The notes beneath the pieces were generated by a model. That model worked only from the letters and a program-made list of their open reading frames with translations. It ran no database searches and had not been told where the DNA came from. Shown piece after piece: positions 13,236 through 19,421 of a stretch of 19,421 nt of DNA. Position 1 is the stretch's first letter; each line of letters starts with the position of its first letter. The position numbers and the translations under genes were made by a program. Origin of the DNA: DATMBL01 sp050735975 (GTDB lineage: Bacteria > Desulfobacterota > Binatia > UBA9968). The DNA lies in assembly GCA_050735975.1 (NCBI GenBank), contig JBOHVS010000264.1, positions 1-19,421 of the forward strand, read 5' to 3'.

Positions 13236-15095
13236 ATGTTCGGTTTTCACGGCCGTCTCCTTCACATAGATCTAACGGCCGGAAAATACTATTGGCAGGA
13301 TATCGAAGAGGCGCGCCTGCGCGCGTTTCTTGGCGGGATTGGCCTCGGCACCAGCCTGCTCTATGATCTTGCTCCGCCAGGAGTTGAGCCTTTTTCTCCG
13401 GCAAATCCGCTGATCTTTGCCAGCGCGCCTCTCGTTGGCACCGGCCTCACGACCACGGCTAAATTCGCCGTGGTCACGAAATCGCCGCTTACGGGCTTTA
13501 TCGCCGACTCCCTGTCCTCCAGCTTCTTTGCGTTGGAGCTCAAGCGCGCCGGCTTGGATGCTCTAGTGATCACCGGACGATCTTCCTACCCCGCATACGT
13601 CTCTATCAGCAACGAAAAAGTAGATATCAAGACAGCAGCGCATTTGCAGGGAAAGAGCGCCAATGAAAGTGAAGCGCTTATCCGCTGCGAGCTTGGCGAC
13701 GCGCGGACGCGAGTGGCCGCCATCGGCCAAGCGGGAGAAAACCGCGTGCGGTTCGCCACGATCAGCAACGAAGGGCGACACGCCGGCCGGGGCGGTGTCG
13801 GCGCGGTGATGGGAGCAAAAAATCTCAAAGCCATTGCCGTGCGCGGCTATGAAGAGACCTCGGTAGCCGATCCAACCGGCGTAGAGGCTATCGCTGAAGT
13901 CTTGCGGCAGCGTAGTCTTGGCACGCTGACCGACAAGTATCGAAGTATCGGCACAGTGGCGAATCTCGCTGTATTCAACCGCCTGGGTACTTTGCCCACG
14001 CGCAATTTTCAACAATCGACGTTCGATCATGCCGAAGCTCTGAGCGGAGAAAGTCTCACGGAAAACAACTTCAGTCGCAGGCATGGTTGCGCGTCGTGTA
14101 CCATTCGCTGCGAACGGCTGTTCAAATCACTCGCCGGAGAAGAACAGCGCCTCGAGTATGAGACTCTATTTGCTCTCGGGCCGCTGTGCGGGATCGAAGA
14201 CCCGGAGAGCGTCCTTCAGGCCGCGCGCCTCTGCGATCTCTACGGCCTTGATACCATCAGCACCGGCGGCACACTTGCATGGGCAATGGAATGCGCGGAG
14301 AAAGGACTTTTGCCGGAAGCCCGCGAGGCGGGGCTGCGCTTTGGCCGAGCAGACGCCCTTATGAGCGCCATCCCTGCCATCGCTGAGCGCGCCGGCCTCG
14401 GCGATCTTCTCGCAGAAGGATCACGGCAAGCGGCAATGCAGTTGGGTAAGGACGCCATGCACTGGGCCATGCATGTCAAAGGTTTGGAGCTGCCGGGTTA
14501 CGAGCCGCGCAGCTTGAAGACGATGGCTCTGGGTTTGGCGGTAAGTCCGCGCGGCGCTTGCCATAATCGCTCGGGCGCTTATGAAGCGGACTTCTCGGGA
14601 GAGGTGGATCGGCTGAGCGTTGATTCCAGCCGTGGCGCCCTGGTTGCCGCATCAGAAGATTTCGCCGCCGTTCTGGACTCCCTGATCATCTGCAAGTTTC
14701 TCCGCAAATGCTTTACCGACTTCTATGCTGAAGCAGCGAGCTTACTCACGAAAGTTACCGGCTGGCCCTGCCCCGATACGGAGCTGCGCCGAATCGGCGA
14801 GCGTGTTCACACGCTAAAGAAGCTCTTCAACCTGAGGGAAGGCTGGCAACCCGAAGATGACTGGCTTCCTCCGCGAGTTTTGACCGAGCCCCTTCCGACC
14901 GGCGTGGCCAAAGGGGTAGGACTAACCGCCGCTGAACTGCGAGGAATGATCCACAGCTATTATCAGGCCCGGGGATGGGATGAGAACGGGTTTGTTCCCG
15001 AGGATAAGTTACGGGCGCTCGGGCTTGGATCTCCGGTTTCGAGTCTCGAGTCCCGCGTTTCGGGTCAACTCAAGACTCAAAACTCGAAACTCTAG
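13236..15095 (+). CDS. Aldehyde ferredoxin oxidoreductase family tungstoenzyme, catalytic subunit
   Basis: The AOR family oxidises aldehydes to acids (or reduces acids) with a tungsten-bispterin and one [4Fe-4S] cluster, passing electrons to ferredoxin. The product of 619 residues is of usual length. Hallmarks are LTAGKYYW near the N-terminus, NPLIFASAPLVGTG (57-70), GRGGVGAVMGAKNLKAI (184-200), cluster motif CASCTIRC (Cys285, Cys288, Cys292) with distal Cys486 in DSLIICKF, pterin motif DLYGLD (334-339) and LEYETLFALGPLCG (306-319). I use the ATG at 13236 because GGAGG sits 8 bases upstream; an ATG at 13218 lies inside the MoaD tail. The last ~20 residues (SSLESRVSGQLKTQNSKL) come from a repeat and are unlike a normal AOR end. 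The substrate cannot be told; W versus Mo is inferred from the family. Confidence 0.92.
   Translation: MFGFHGRLLHIDLTAGKYYWQDIEEARLRAFLGGIGLGTSLLYDLAPPGVEPFSPANPLIFASAPLVGTGLTTTAKFAVVTKSPLTGFIADSLSSSFFALELKRAGLDALVITGRSSYPAYVSISNEKVDIKTAAHLQGKSANESEALIRCELGDARTRVAAIGQAGENRVRFATISNEGRHAGRGGVGAVMGAKNLKAIAVRGYEETSVADPTGVEAIAEVLRQRSLGTLTDKYRSIGTVANLAVFNRLGTLPTRNFQQSTFDHAEALSGESLTENNFSRRHGCASCTIRCERLFKSLAGEEQRLEYETLFALGPLCGIEDPESVLQAARLCDLYGLDTISTGGTLAWAMECAEKGLLPEAREAGLRFGRADALMSAIPAIAERAGLGDLLAEGSRQAAMQLGKDAMHWAMHVKGLELPGYEPRSLKTMALGLAVSPRGACHNRSGAYEADFSGEVDRLSVDSSRGALVAASEDFAAVLDSLIICKFLRKCFTDFYAEAASLLTKVTGWPCPDTELRRIGERVHTLKKLFNLREGWQPEDDWLPPRVLTEPLPTGVAKGVGLTAAELRGMIHSYYQARGWDENGFVPEDKLRALGLGSPVSSLESRVSGQLKTQNSKL
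15036..15090. repeat. Inverted GAGTCT repeat overlapping the AOR 3' end
   Basis: GTTTCGAGT (15036-15044) pairs exactly with ACTCGAAAC (15082-15090). Between them CTCGAGT faces ACTCAAGACTCAAA, the complementary-word arm. It ends 5 bases before the AOR stop codon and 33 bases before the next ATG. Its unit differs from the AGGTTN sites, but the two-arm design is the same. Confidence 0.75.
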
Positions 15096-15122
15096 ACTGC
15101 GAAGTGACGGGAGGAACGAGCT

Positions 15123-15302
15123 ATGCCGACCGATGAGACTCGACGTTTGTTGAAGGTGTTTGGCGTTGCAGTCACCGCTTTCGAGGACGCCGTGGATAAA
15201 GAGGCCCCCCCTGAAGAGGTGCGTAAGGCCGAGGCGGAAGTTCGCACTCGCCTGGAAGAGGTTACAGAACTAATCGAGCGGCTGAGCATGACAAAAAAGT
15301 GA
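15123..15302 (+). CDS. Small helical protein, 59 aa, downstream of AOR
   Basis: The sequence starts MPTDETRRLLKVFG and ends ERLSMTKK. A strong ribosome binding site, GGGAGG, lies about 9 bases before the ATG. The product is highly charged, with Glu/Arg heptad-like spacing in the second half (EEVRKAEAEVRTRLEEVTEL), and looks like one or two amphipathic helices or a short coiled coil. No cysteines are present, so it is not a ferredoxin. It lies 27 bases after the AOR stop on the same strand, and may be an AOR-associated assembly or subunit protein. I do not recognise the family; the functional idea rests on position. Confidence 0.68.
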   Translation: MPTDETRRLLKVFGVAVTAFEDAVDKEAPPEEVRKAEAEVRTRLEEVTELIERLSMTKK

Positions 15303-15325
15303 GGCAGATTTTATCCAAACGACTC

Positions 15326-15375
15326 TTGCTCCGAGGGGTCCAAACGTTTTGAACGGCTTGAACTCTTTTGAATCA
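15326..15375. repeat. TTGAACGG word repeat before the TPR gene
   Basis: CCAAACGTTTTGAACGGCTT and GAACTCTTTTGAATC repeat the word (A/T)TTGAAC at about 10-12-base spacing, and CAAACGTTTTG (15340-15350) is near-palindromic. CGGCTTGAAC (15354-15363) also occurs in the tamA-tamB gap (7039-7048). The repeat occupies the place where the TPR gene's ribosome binding site should lie. Confidence 0.5.
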
Positions 15376-15380
15376 AGCTT

Positions 15381-16136
15381 ATGCCAGAATCCTCCTTCGC
15401 GCAGGGCTTCCGCTTTCTTCAGGAGGGAAGATTTGCCGATGCAATTGGCGTCTTTCAGGAAGTCCTCAAACATCAGCCGGATTTGGCGGAGGCGTACTAC
15501 AACCTGGGCAACGCTTACGTCGGCGAGCGACAGTATTCGTCAGCCGCCGCTTCATATAGGGAGGCTATTCGCTTAAATCCGGGCTTTGTCCAGGCATACA
15601 CCAATCTGGGTTTCACCCATTCGAGGTTGGGAGAGCATGATGAAGCCGTCTCGGCTTTCCGCAACGCCATCCGCGTGCAGCCAGGCTTCGCGGAGGCTCA
15701 CATGCAGCTGGGAAAAGAGTACCTCGGGCAAGAAAAATTCTCGGAAGCGATTTCACCCTTTGAAGACGCTCTCTATTACGATCCGCATCGCGGCGAAGCA
15801 TATCGCGCCCTGGGCTACGTCCATCTCCGTTGTGGCGCCTACACGGAGGCGATCAAAGCCTTGGAACAAGCGATGCTGCTGCTGCCGGAGGACCCTGAAG
15901 CGCACTTTCATCTCGGCATGGCGCTGTATGAACTCGGAGACTATACTTCCGCTTGCGAGCTCTTTCAGTGCGTAGTGCGCTTGGAACCGGAGAATCCCAG
16001 AGCGCATTTTAATCTTGCTCTGGCTCATCGGGCCCTCGGCAATATCGATGAAGCGCAGGCGGGCTGCGCTAAACTACAGGAGCTTGATCCCTCCCTTGCC
16101 GCCGAGTTGCGCGAAGAAATTGAGTGGCCAAGCTGA
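15381..16136 (+). CDS. Tetratricopeptide-repeat (TPR) protein, seven repeats
   Basis: The 251-residue product is almost entirely TPR: seven 34-residue repeats from about residue 4 to 241, each with the W/L-G-Y-A-F-A-P pattern (for example AYYNLGNAYVGERQYSSA, AYTNLGFTHSRLGEHDEA, AHFHLGMALYELGDYTSA). No signal peptide or membrane segment is visible, so it is likely a cytoplasmic protein-binding scaffold. No Shine-Dalgarno precedes the ATG; the upstream 50 bases are repeat. It lies between the AOR/59-residue pair and the Fe-S protein gene (55 bases later) on the same strand. A role in assembling or docking the redox enzymes is possible but only from position. Confidence 0.88.
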   Translation: MPESSFAQGFRFLQEGRFADAIGVFQEVLKHQPDLAEAYYNLGNAYVGERQYSSAAASYREAIRLNPGFVQAYTNLGFTHSRLGEHDEAVSAFRNAIRVQPGFAEAHMQLGKEYLGQEKFSEAISPFEDALYYDPHRGEAYRALGYVHLRCGAYTEAIKALEQAMLLLPEDPEAHFHLGMALYELGDYTSACELFQCVVRLEPENPRAHFNLALAHRALGNIDEAQAGCAKLQELDPSLAAELREEIEWPS

Positions 16137-16191
16137 AGCGGCGAGCTTTTGGACGTTGACTGAGTTGTGTCCCGTACGGTAGAAGCCAACC

Positions 16192-18159
16192 ATGGGGACG
16201 AATTGGGGACTTTTCCTCTGTAACTGTCGCGCTACAATTCCGTTGGACCCGGAGCGGCTTGTTTTTCCCATCGCTCCTTCCGTGTTTTCCTTTGCCAGCG
16301 ATCCTCAGACCGAGATCAGTGAATTTGCTGCCCGCGCTCTTCAGGAGCAGCCGGATCGCGTCATGATCGGTTGTTGTGCTGCGCCCGGGCTTTTCCAGGA
16401 AGTCTTCGCTAAAGGGCGAGCGACGATCCCGCAGCTTCACTTTGTCAATCTCAAGGAATCCTGTTTTGTTGTGCACTCCGATCCTCAGCAGGCACATGAA
16501 AAAGCAACCCGTTTGTTGCGCGCTGCTATGGAGATTGCTGAGTCAGCAATCGCGCCACCTTCCTACAATTCTCTGACCGTGGGCAACCGTATTCTCATCG
16601 CCGGCGATTTCCCCCTTGGGAACCGCCTCGCTGAGAAAATAACGGATGGCGTGCAGCCGCTCTTGGTGGTTGCTCCGGGAGTTTCTCCTTTTGATGTTCC
16701 TCCTTCACGGGAGGTCTCTACGGGGCGGGTTGTCGACGTCAAAGGCCGCCTTGGTAGTTTTCAGGTGACCGTTGAGGATGTCGAATCGAACGAGACACCT
16801 CGCCGCGAGATGAAGGCTGATCAGGTTGTTGTTATCTCATCGGACGAGAAGCCCTTTTTCGAGCCGCGCACGGGCCTCCACCTCCTCAATAATCCAAGTG
16901 ACGCCGATCTTGAGCGCGCGGCTGAGCGCATCCATGAGCTTACCGGTGAATTCCTAAAGCCGCTGCACGTGACCTATAATGCCGGTATCTGTGCCGGCGG
17001 AACAGCCAATCACCAGGCCTGCGGAATCTGTATCACCGCCTGCCCCTACGATGCCATCAGCCGCGACCCGCAGAACCATCTGCGGGTGAAAATAGATCAT
17101 ATGGCCTGCGAGGGGTGCGGGGCCTGCGTCTCGGCGTGCCCGACCAGCGCGCTACGTTTCACTGAACCATCGCCTCAAGAGCTGTACGCGAGAATCACCG
17201 CGCTGCTGACCTCTCCGCCTGGGCAAAACGGCGGAGAAGCTCTGACCATTCTCTTCCATTGCGGCGAACAGGGGCGGCACGCGTTAGAACAGGCGGGGCG
17301 ACGAGCGCTTTCATATCCGGCGGGGGTACTGCCCGTCGAGGTGCCGTGTCTGCGCTATGTTTCTGAGGCGAATATGTTGGCGCCATTCCGTCTCGGAGCA
17401 GCCGGCGTTGGCCTTCTCGGCTGCGAGAAATGCCAGCACGGAGAGCGGGATCTACTCTATCAGAAGTTGGACTTCTGCCGCCTGACCCTGGACGCCTTCA
17501 ATATTGGACCCGAACGCCTGCGCCTTATCACAACCGATAATGGGAGAGAGGCGGAAACCATTGCAACCTTGTCGAGCTTCGTTGAGGCTCTTGGTGCGCC
17601 GCCGATCCATTGGAACGGGAGAGCTATGCAACGCCGGGACAACAGAGAAGTGATTGCTGAAGCGATTGCCGCTTTCATCGACCAGACCGGCCAAGAACCA
17701 GGACAGAAACCGCTCGACCCTACCTATCCTTTTGCCTTTGCCGAAGTGCGTGCCGCCGGCTGCACGATGTGCCGTTCCTGCGTAAATGTCTGCCCGACGC
17801 ATGCCTTCAGGCTCGACGAAAACACTCAATCGCTGCAGTTTAAGCACATCTCTTGTGTAGCCTGCGGGCTGTGCGAGAAAGTCTGCCCTGAAAACGTCAT
17901 CGCGCTCGAACGGGAAATTCATTTCGATCGCGACGCGCTCGATTACAAAACAATTGTCCAGGACAACATGGTGTCCTGTGTCAAGTGCGGCAAGCCTTAT
18001 ATTAACCGCAGGGCATTGGAGATCGTCGAGGCTCGGTTACTTTCGCTTGAGTCTCTGTTCGATACCTTTAGCGGCAGTCGCCGGGACATCCTTAGGATGT
18101 GTCCGGACTGCCGCACAGTTGTTGCTATGTTGGAAGTTGAAAAAGGTTGGAAACCCTGA
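16192..18159 (+). CDS. Multi-cluster 4Fe-4S protein with an MvhD/HdrA-like core
   Basis: A 655-residue soluble electron-transfer protein. The N-terminus GLFLCNCRATIPLD (Cys10, Cys12) and GCCAAP (Cys61, Cys62) resemble HdrA-like heads, but no FAD-binding GxGxxG is seen. A first ferredoxin pair lies at 267-316: Cys277, 280, 284 with Cys267 as a distant fourth ligand, then CEGCGACVSACP (306-317). An MvhD/FrhD-like domain follows (about 350-470; FHCGEQ, EVPCLRYV, GLLGCEKCQHGERD). A second ferredoxin pair is CTMCRSCVNVCP (524-535) and CVACGLCEKVCP (555-566). The C-terminus has CVKC (596-599) and CPDC (637-640), a zinc-ribbon-like pair. Similar 4Fe-4S proteins are found in formate dehydrogenase clusters next to TorD genes, matching the two genes downstream. 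The alternative is an electron partner of the upstream AOR. Confidence 0.85.
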   Translation: MGTNWGLFLCNCRATIPLDPERLVFPIAPSVFSFASDPQTEISEFAARALQEQPDRVMIGCCAAPGLFQEVFAKGRATIPQLHFVNLKESCFVVHSDPQQAHEKATRLLRAAMEIAESAIAPPSYNSLTVGNRILIAGDFPLGNRLAEKITDGVQPLLVVAPGVSPFDVPPSREVSTGRVVDVKGRLGSFQVTVEDVESNETPRREMKADQVVVISSDEKPFFEPRTGLHLLNNPSDADLERAAERIHELTGEFLKPLHVTYNAGICAGGTANHQACGICITACPYDAISRDPQNHLRVKIDHMACEGCGACVSACPTSALRFTEPSPQELYARITALLTSPPGQNGGEALTILFHCGEQGRHALEQAGRRALSYPAGVLPVEVPCLRYVSEANMLAPFRLGAAGVGLLGCEKCQHGERDLLYQKLDFCRLTLDAFNIGPERLRLITTDNGREAETIATLSSFVEALGAPPIHWNGRAMQRRDNREVIAEAIAAFIDQTGQEPGQKPLDPTYPFAFAEVRAAGCTMCRSCVNVCPTHAFRLDENTQSLQFKHISCVACGLCEKVCPENVIALEREIHFDRDALDYKTIVQDNMVSCVKCGKPYINRRALEIVEARLLSLESLFDTFSGSRRDILRMCPDCRTVVAMLEVEKGWKP

Positions 18160-18174
18160 GCGCTTCGCGATTGC

Positions 18175-18248
18175 AGATCTCAAATTTCAGATCTCAAATT
18201 TCAAATGGCTGACAAGGGTTTGTAATCTACAATCTGGAATTTGAGATT
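18175..18248. repeat. Tandem and inverted TCAAATTTCAGATC repeat
   Basis: AGATCTCAAATTTC occurs twice in perfect tandem (18175-18188, 18189-18202). AATTTGAGAT (18238-18247) is the exact reverse complement of part of each copy, so a stem with a roughly 35-base loop can form. It lies in the gap after the Fe-S gene. The same two-arm plan as the other repeats, with an AT-rich word. Confidence 0.8.
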
Positions 18249-18307
18249 CCGCGCACACCGAGGAAATGGAAACGCGTAAGAAGAGACGAGGCCGCCGGAG
18301 AGAGAGG

Positions 18308-18700
18308 ATGGAGGGCAATGCGTTCATGGACAATGTGCGCGCCGCGTTCATTCGCTGGGTCGCGCTGGAAAAATGGCGCGAGGTTGAGGATCTCCGCGCG
18401 ACTCTCGGTTTCGATCTGAAGCAAGCGCTGGAGGAAGCCGGGCGATTTCCCGGCCGCGGCCGATATCAGCTGCTGTGGGTCGCGCAATGGAAAGCGGAGG
18501 TGCGCCCGGAAGCAACAGGCGCGGATTCCGGCAACGTGTTTGCCGCGATAGAGCGAGCCGTGGCAGCAGCAGTGCATGAAGAGGAAGCAGAGCGAAAATT
18601 GCGCGACGACCGTCCTCTCGAAGAAGATCCGGAGTACAAGGCCTTTGTGGATCGCGCGCTGGAGAGGCTCCTCGGAGAAGGAGACGTGGGAACAAACTGA
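18308..18700 (+). CDS. Small protein of unknown function, 130 aa, coupled to the TorD-type gene
   Basis: No family is recognised. The product is acidic-basic mixed and helical, with Trp-rich phrases RWVALEKWREVEDLR and LLWVAQWKAEVR, an Ala/Glu-rich helix (AAIERAVAAAVHEEEAERK) and a DPEYKAFVDRALERLLGE tail. It has no cysteines, signal peptide or membrane helix. I choose the ATG at 18308 because GGAG lies 7 bases upstream; an in-frame ATG at 18266 would add a very basic METRKKRRGRRRER head but its GAGG is only 2 bases away. Its stop and the next start share one base (TGATG), so the two proteins are co-translated. By position it may help mature the enzyme served by the TorD-type chaperone. Confidence 0.65.
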   Translation: MEGNAFMDNVRAAFIRWVALEKWREVEDLRATLGFDLKQALEEAGRFPGRGRYQLLWVAQWKAEVRPEATGADSGNVFAAIERAVAAAVHEEEAERKLRDDRPLEEDPEYKAFVDRALERLLGEGDVGTN

Positions 18701-19421
18701 TGATTCGTGATGGCGAGCTTCTTTCCTTCCGCCAGGGTTACTACGAGCTGCTTGTGGCGCTTTTCCGAAGGGAACCGACTGCCAAGCTACTGCAGCAGCT
18801 TTCGAACGGAATCAGAGAGCGGACCCAGGCCGCCCGGAGTCTCCATCCGCTCCTCGGCCAGGGCTGGGAAGAAATTGCACGCTTCTTGACGGATATGCCA
18901 TCCGAGAGCCTGGCCGAAACAGTTTCCGACGAATACACCCGCCTCTTCATCGGGCCTCACGGTGCCCAGGTTAACCCCTACGAATCCTTCTATCTTACCG
19001 GCCGGCTGTTGGACCGGCCCCTGGCTGGCGTCCGCACGTTTCTCAAAGCAATCGGCATTGAAAAACTGAAGGAATATGCGGAGCCAGAAGACTTCCTCGC
19101 CGTCCAGTTGGAAGTTATGCGCTGGCTCATCGGAAAACAGCTGGCAGCGACGGATCCTCAAGAGGAGACGCGCTTTCTGCGCCTGCAGTCGGATTTTCTC
19201 AAAGAGCATCTTCTCATTTGGGCTCCCGCCTGCGCGCAGGACATCCGCCGGGCTGACAGCGCGAAGTTCTACCCGGCCGCCGCAAAGCTACTGCAAGGCT
19301 TCCTGGAGATTGAGCTAAACTTTTTCCGGCAGTGGGGGCTTGATAAAGTTGCATCCCTCGAAGAAGCCCGGCAGCGCTACGGAGCGCTTCAGACATGGAA
19401 AGGGCCAACCTTTGATTTCAC
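18700..19421 (+). CDS. TorD/DmsD-family chaperone (3' end beyond the window)
   Basis: These chaperones hold apo-molybdoenzymes of the DMSO-reductase family, help insert the bis-MGD cofactor and guard the Tat signal before export. At least 240 residues are visible and the frame is open at the right edge. Family marks are DEYTRLFIGPHG (77-88), NPYESFYL (92-99) and EPEDFLAVQLEVM (128-140), plus an all-helical pattern (FLKEHLLIWAPACA). The start ATG overlaps the stop of the preceding gene by one base. A TorD-type chaperone implies a molybdoenzyme such as formate dehydrogenase nearby, probably just right of the window, since AOR enzymes are not its usual clients. The protein is likely almost complete here. 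Confidence 0.9.
   Translation, partial: MIRDGELLSFRQGYYELLVALFRREPTAKLLQQLSNGIRERTQAARSLHPLLGQGWEEIARFLTDMPSESLAETVSDEYTRLFIGPHGAQVNPYESFYLTGRLLDRPLAGVRTFLKAIGIEKLKEYAEPEDFLAVQLEVMRWLIGKQLAATDPQEETRFLRLQSDFLKEHLLIWAPACAQDIRRADSAKFYPAAAKLLQGFLEIELNFFRQWGLDKVASLEEARQRYGALQTWKGPTFDF

Noticed and set aside
17452..17922. 156-residue minus-strand frame inside the Fe-S gene
   Set aside because: It is antisense to the Cys-motif-rich ferredoxin coding region and has no motif of its own.
1..19421. tRNA, rRNA, insertion sequence or integrase genes
   Set aside because: No cloverleaf, rRNA-like stretch, transposase or recombinase motif was seen on either strand.

Overview
The window looks like a chromosomal segment from an uncultivated, moderately GC-rich Gram-negative bacterium. 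The envelope pair TamA/TamB shows an outer membrane. The mix of an LLM flavin oxidoreductase plus alpha/beta hydrolase pair, a tungsten-type aldehyde ferredoxin oxidoreductase (AOR), and multi-cluster iron-sulfur proteins recalls metagenomic lineages such as Binatota, Methylomirabilota/Rokubacteria or Desulfobacterota. This placement is an inference and cannot be fixed from sequence alone.

Layout. (1) 1-684: a small hypothetical gene (234-431) with a strong ribosome binding site, lying between two perfect hairpins, then a promoter-like site. (2) 685-2982 (+): an apparent operon of LLM-class flavin oxidoreductase, a translationally overlapping alpha/beta hydrolase with a Cys nucleophile, and a 64-residue CDGSH [2Fe-2S] protein. 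(3) 3162-8947 (-): tamA (upstream) and tamB (downstream), the outer-membrane Omp85 protein and its inner-membrane-anchored partner. (4) 9131-10144 (+): a YkuE/YaeI-like metallophosphoesterase with its own promoter-like site, divergent from tamA. (5) 10233-11984 (-): an unusual predicted exported protein joining an alpha/beta hydrolase to a C-terminal segment with one CxxCH heme-c motif. (6) 12278-15302 (+): a MobA-MoaD fusion, the AOR catalytic subunit and a 59-residue helical protein. (7) 15381-16136 (+): a seven-repeat TPR protein. (8) 16192 to the right edge (+): a 655-residue Fe-S protein with four predicted [4Fe-4S] clusters and an MvhD-like domain, a small unknown protein and a TorD/DmsD-type chaperone cut by the edge.

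Region 6-8 reads as a molybdenum/tungsten redox island. MobA-MoaD would supply pterin cofactor chemistry, the AOR would use tungstopterin, the Fe-S protein could carry electrons, and the TorD-type chaperone predicts a twin-arginine-exported bis-MGD enzyme (for example formate dehydrogenase) just past the right edge.

A second theme is non-coding. At least eight stretches, mostly gene gaps, carry short-period (about 6-14 bp) degenerate repeats folded as inverted arms. The unit word differs from site to site (AGGTTN, GACAGA, GAGTCT, TCAAATTTCAGA, TTGAACGG), but the design is the same. Three of them reach into reading frames: they make the linker that joins MobA to MoaD, the C-terminal tail of the AOR, and probably false N-terminal extensions of two genes.
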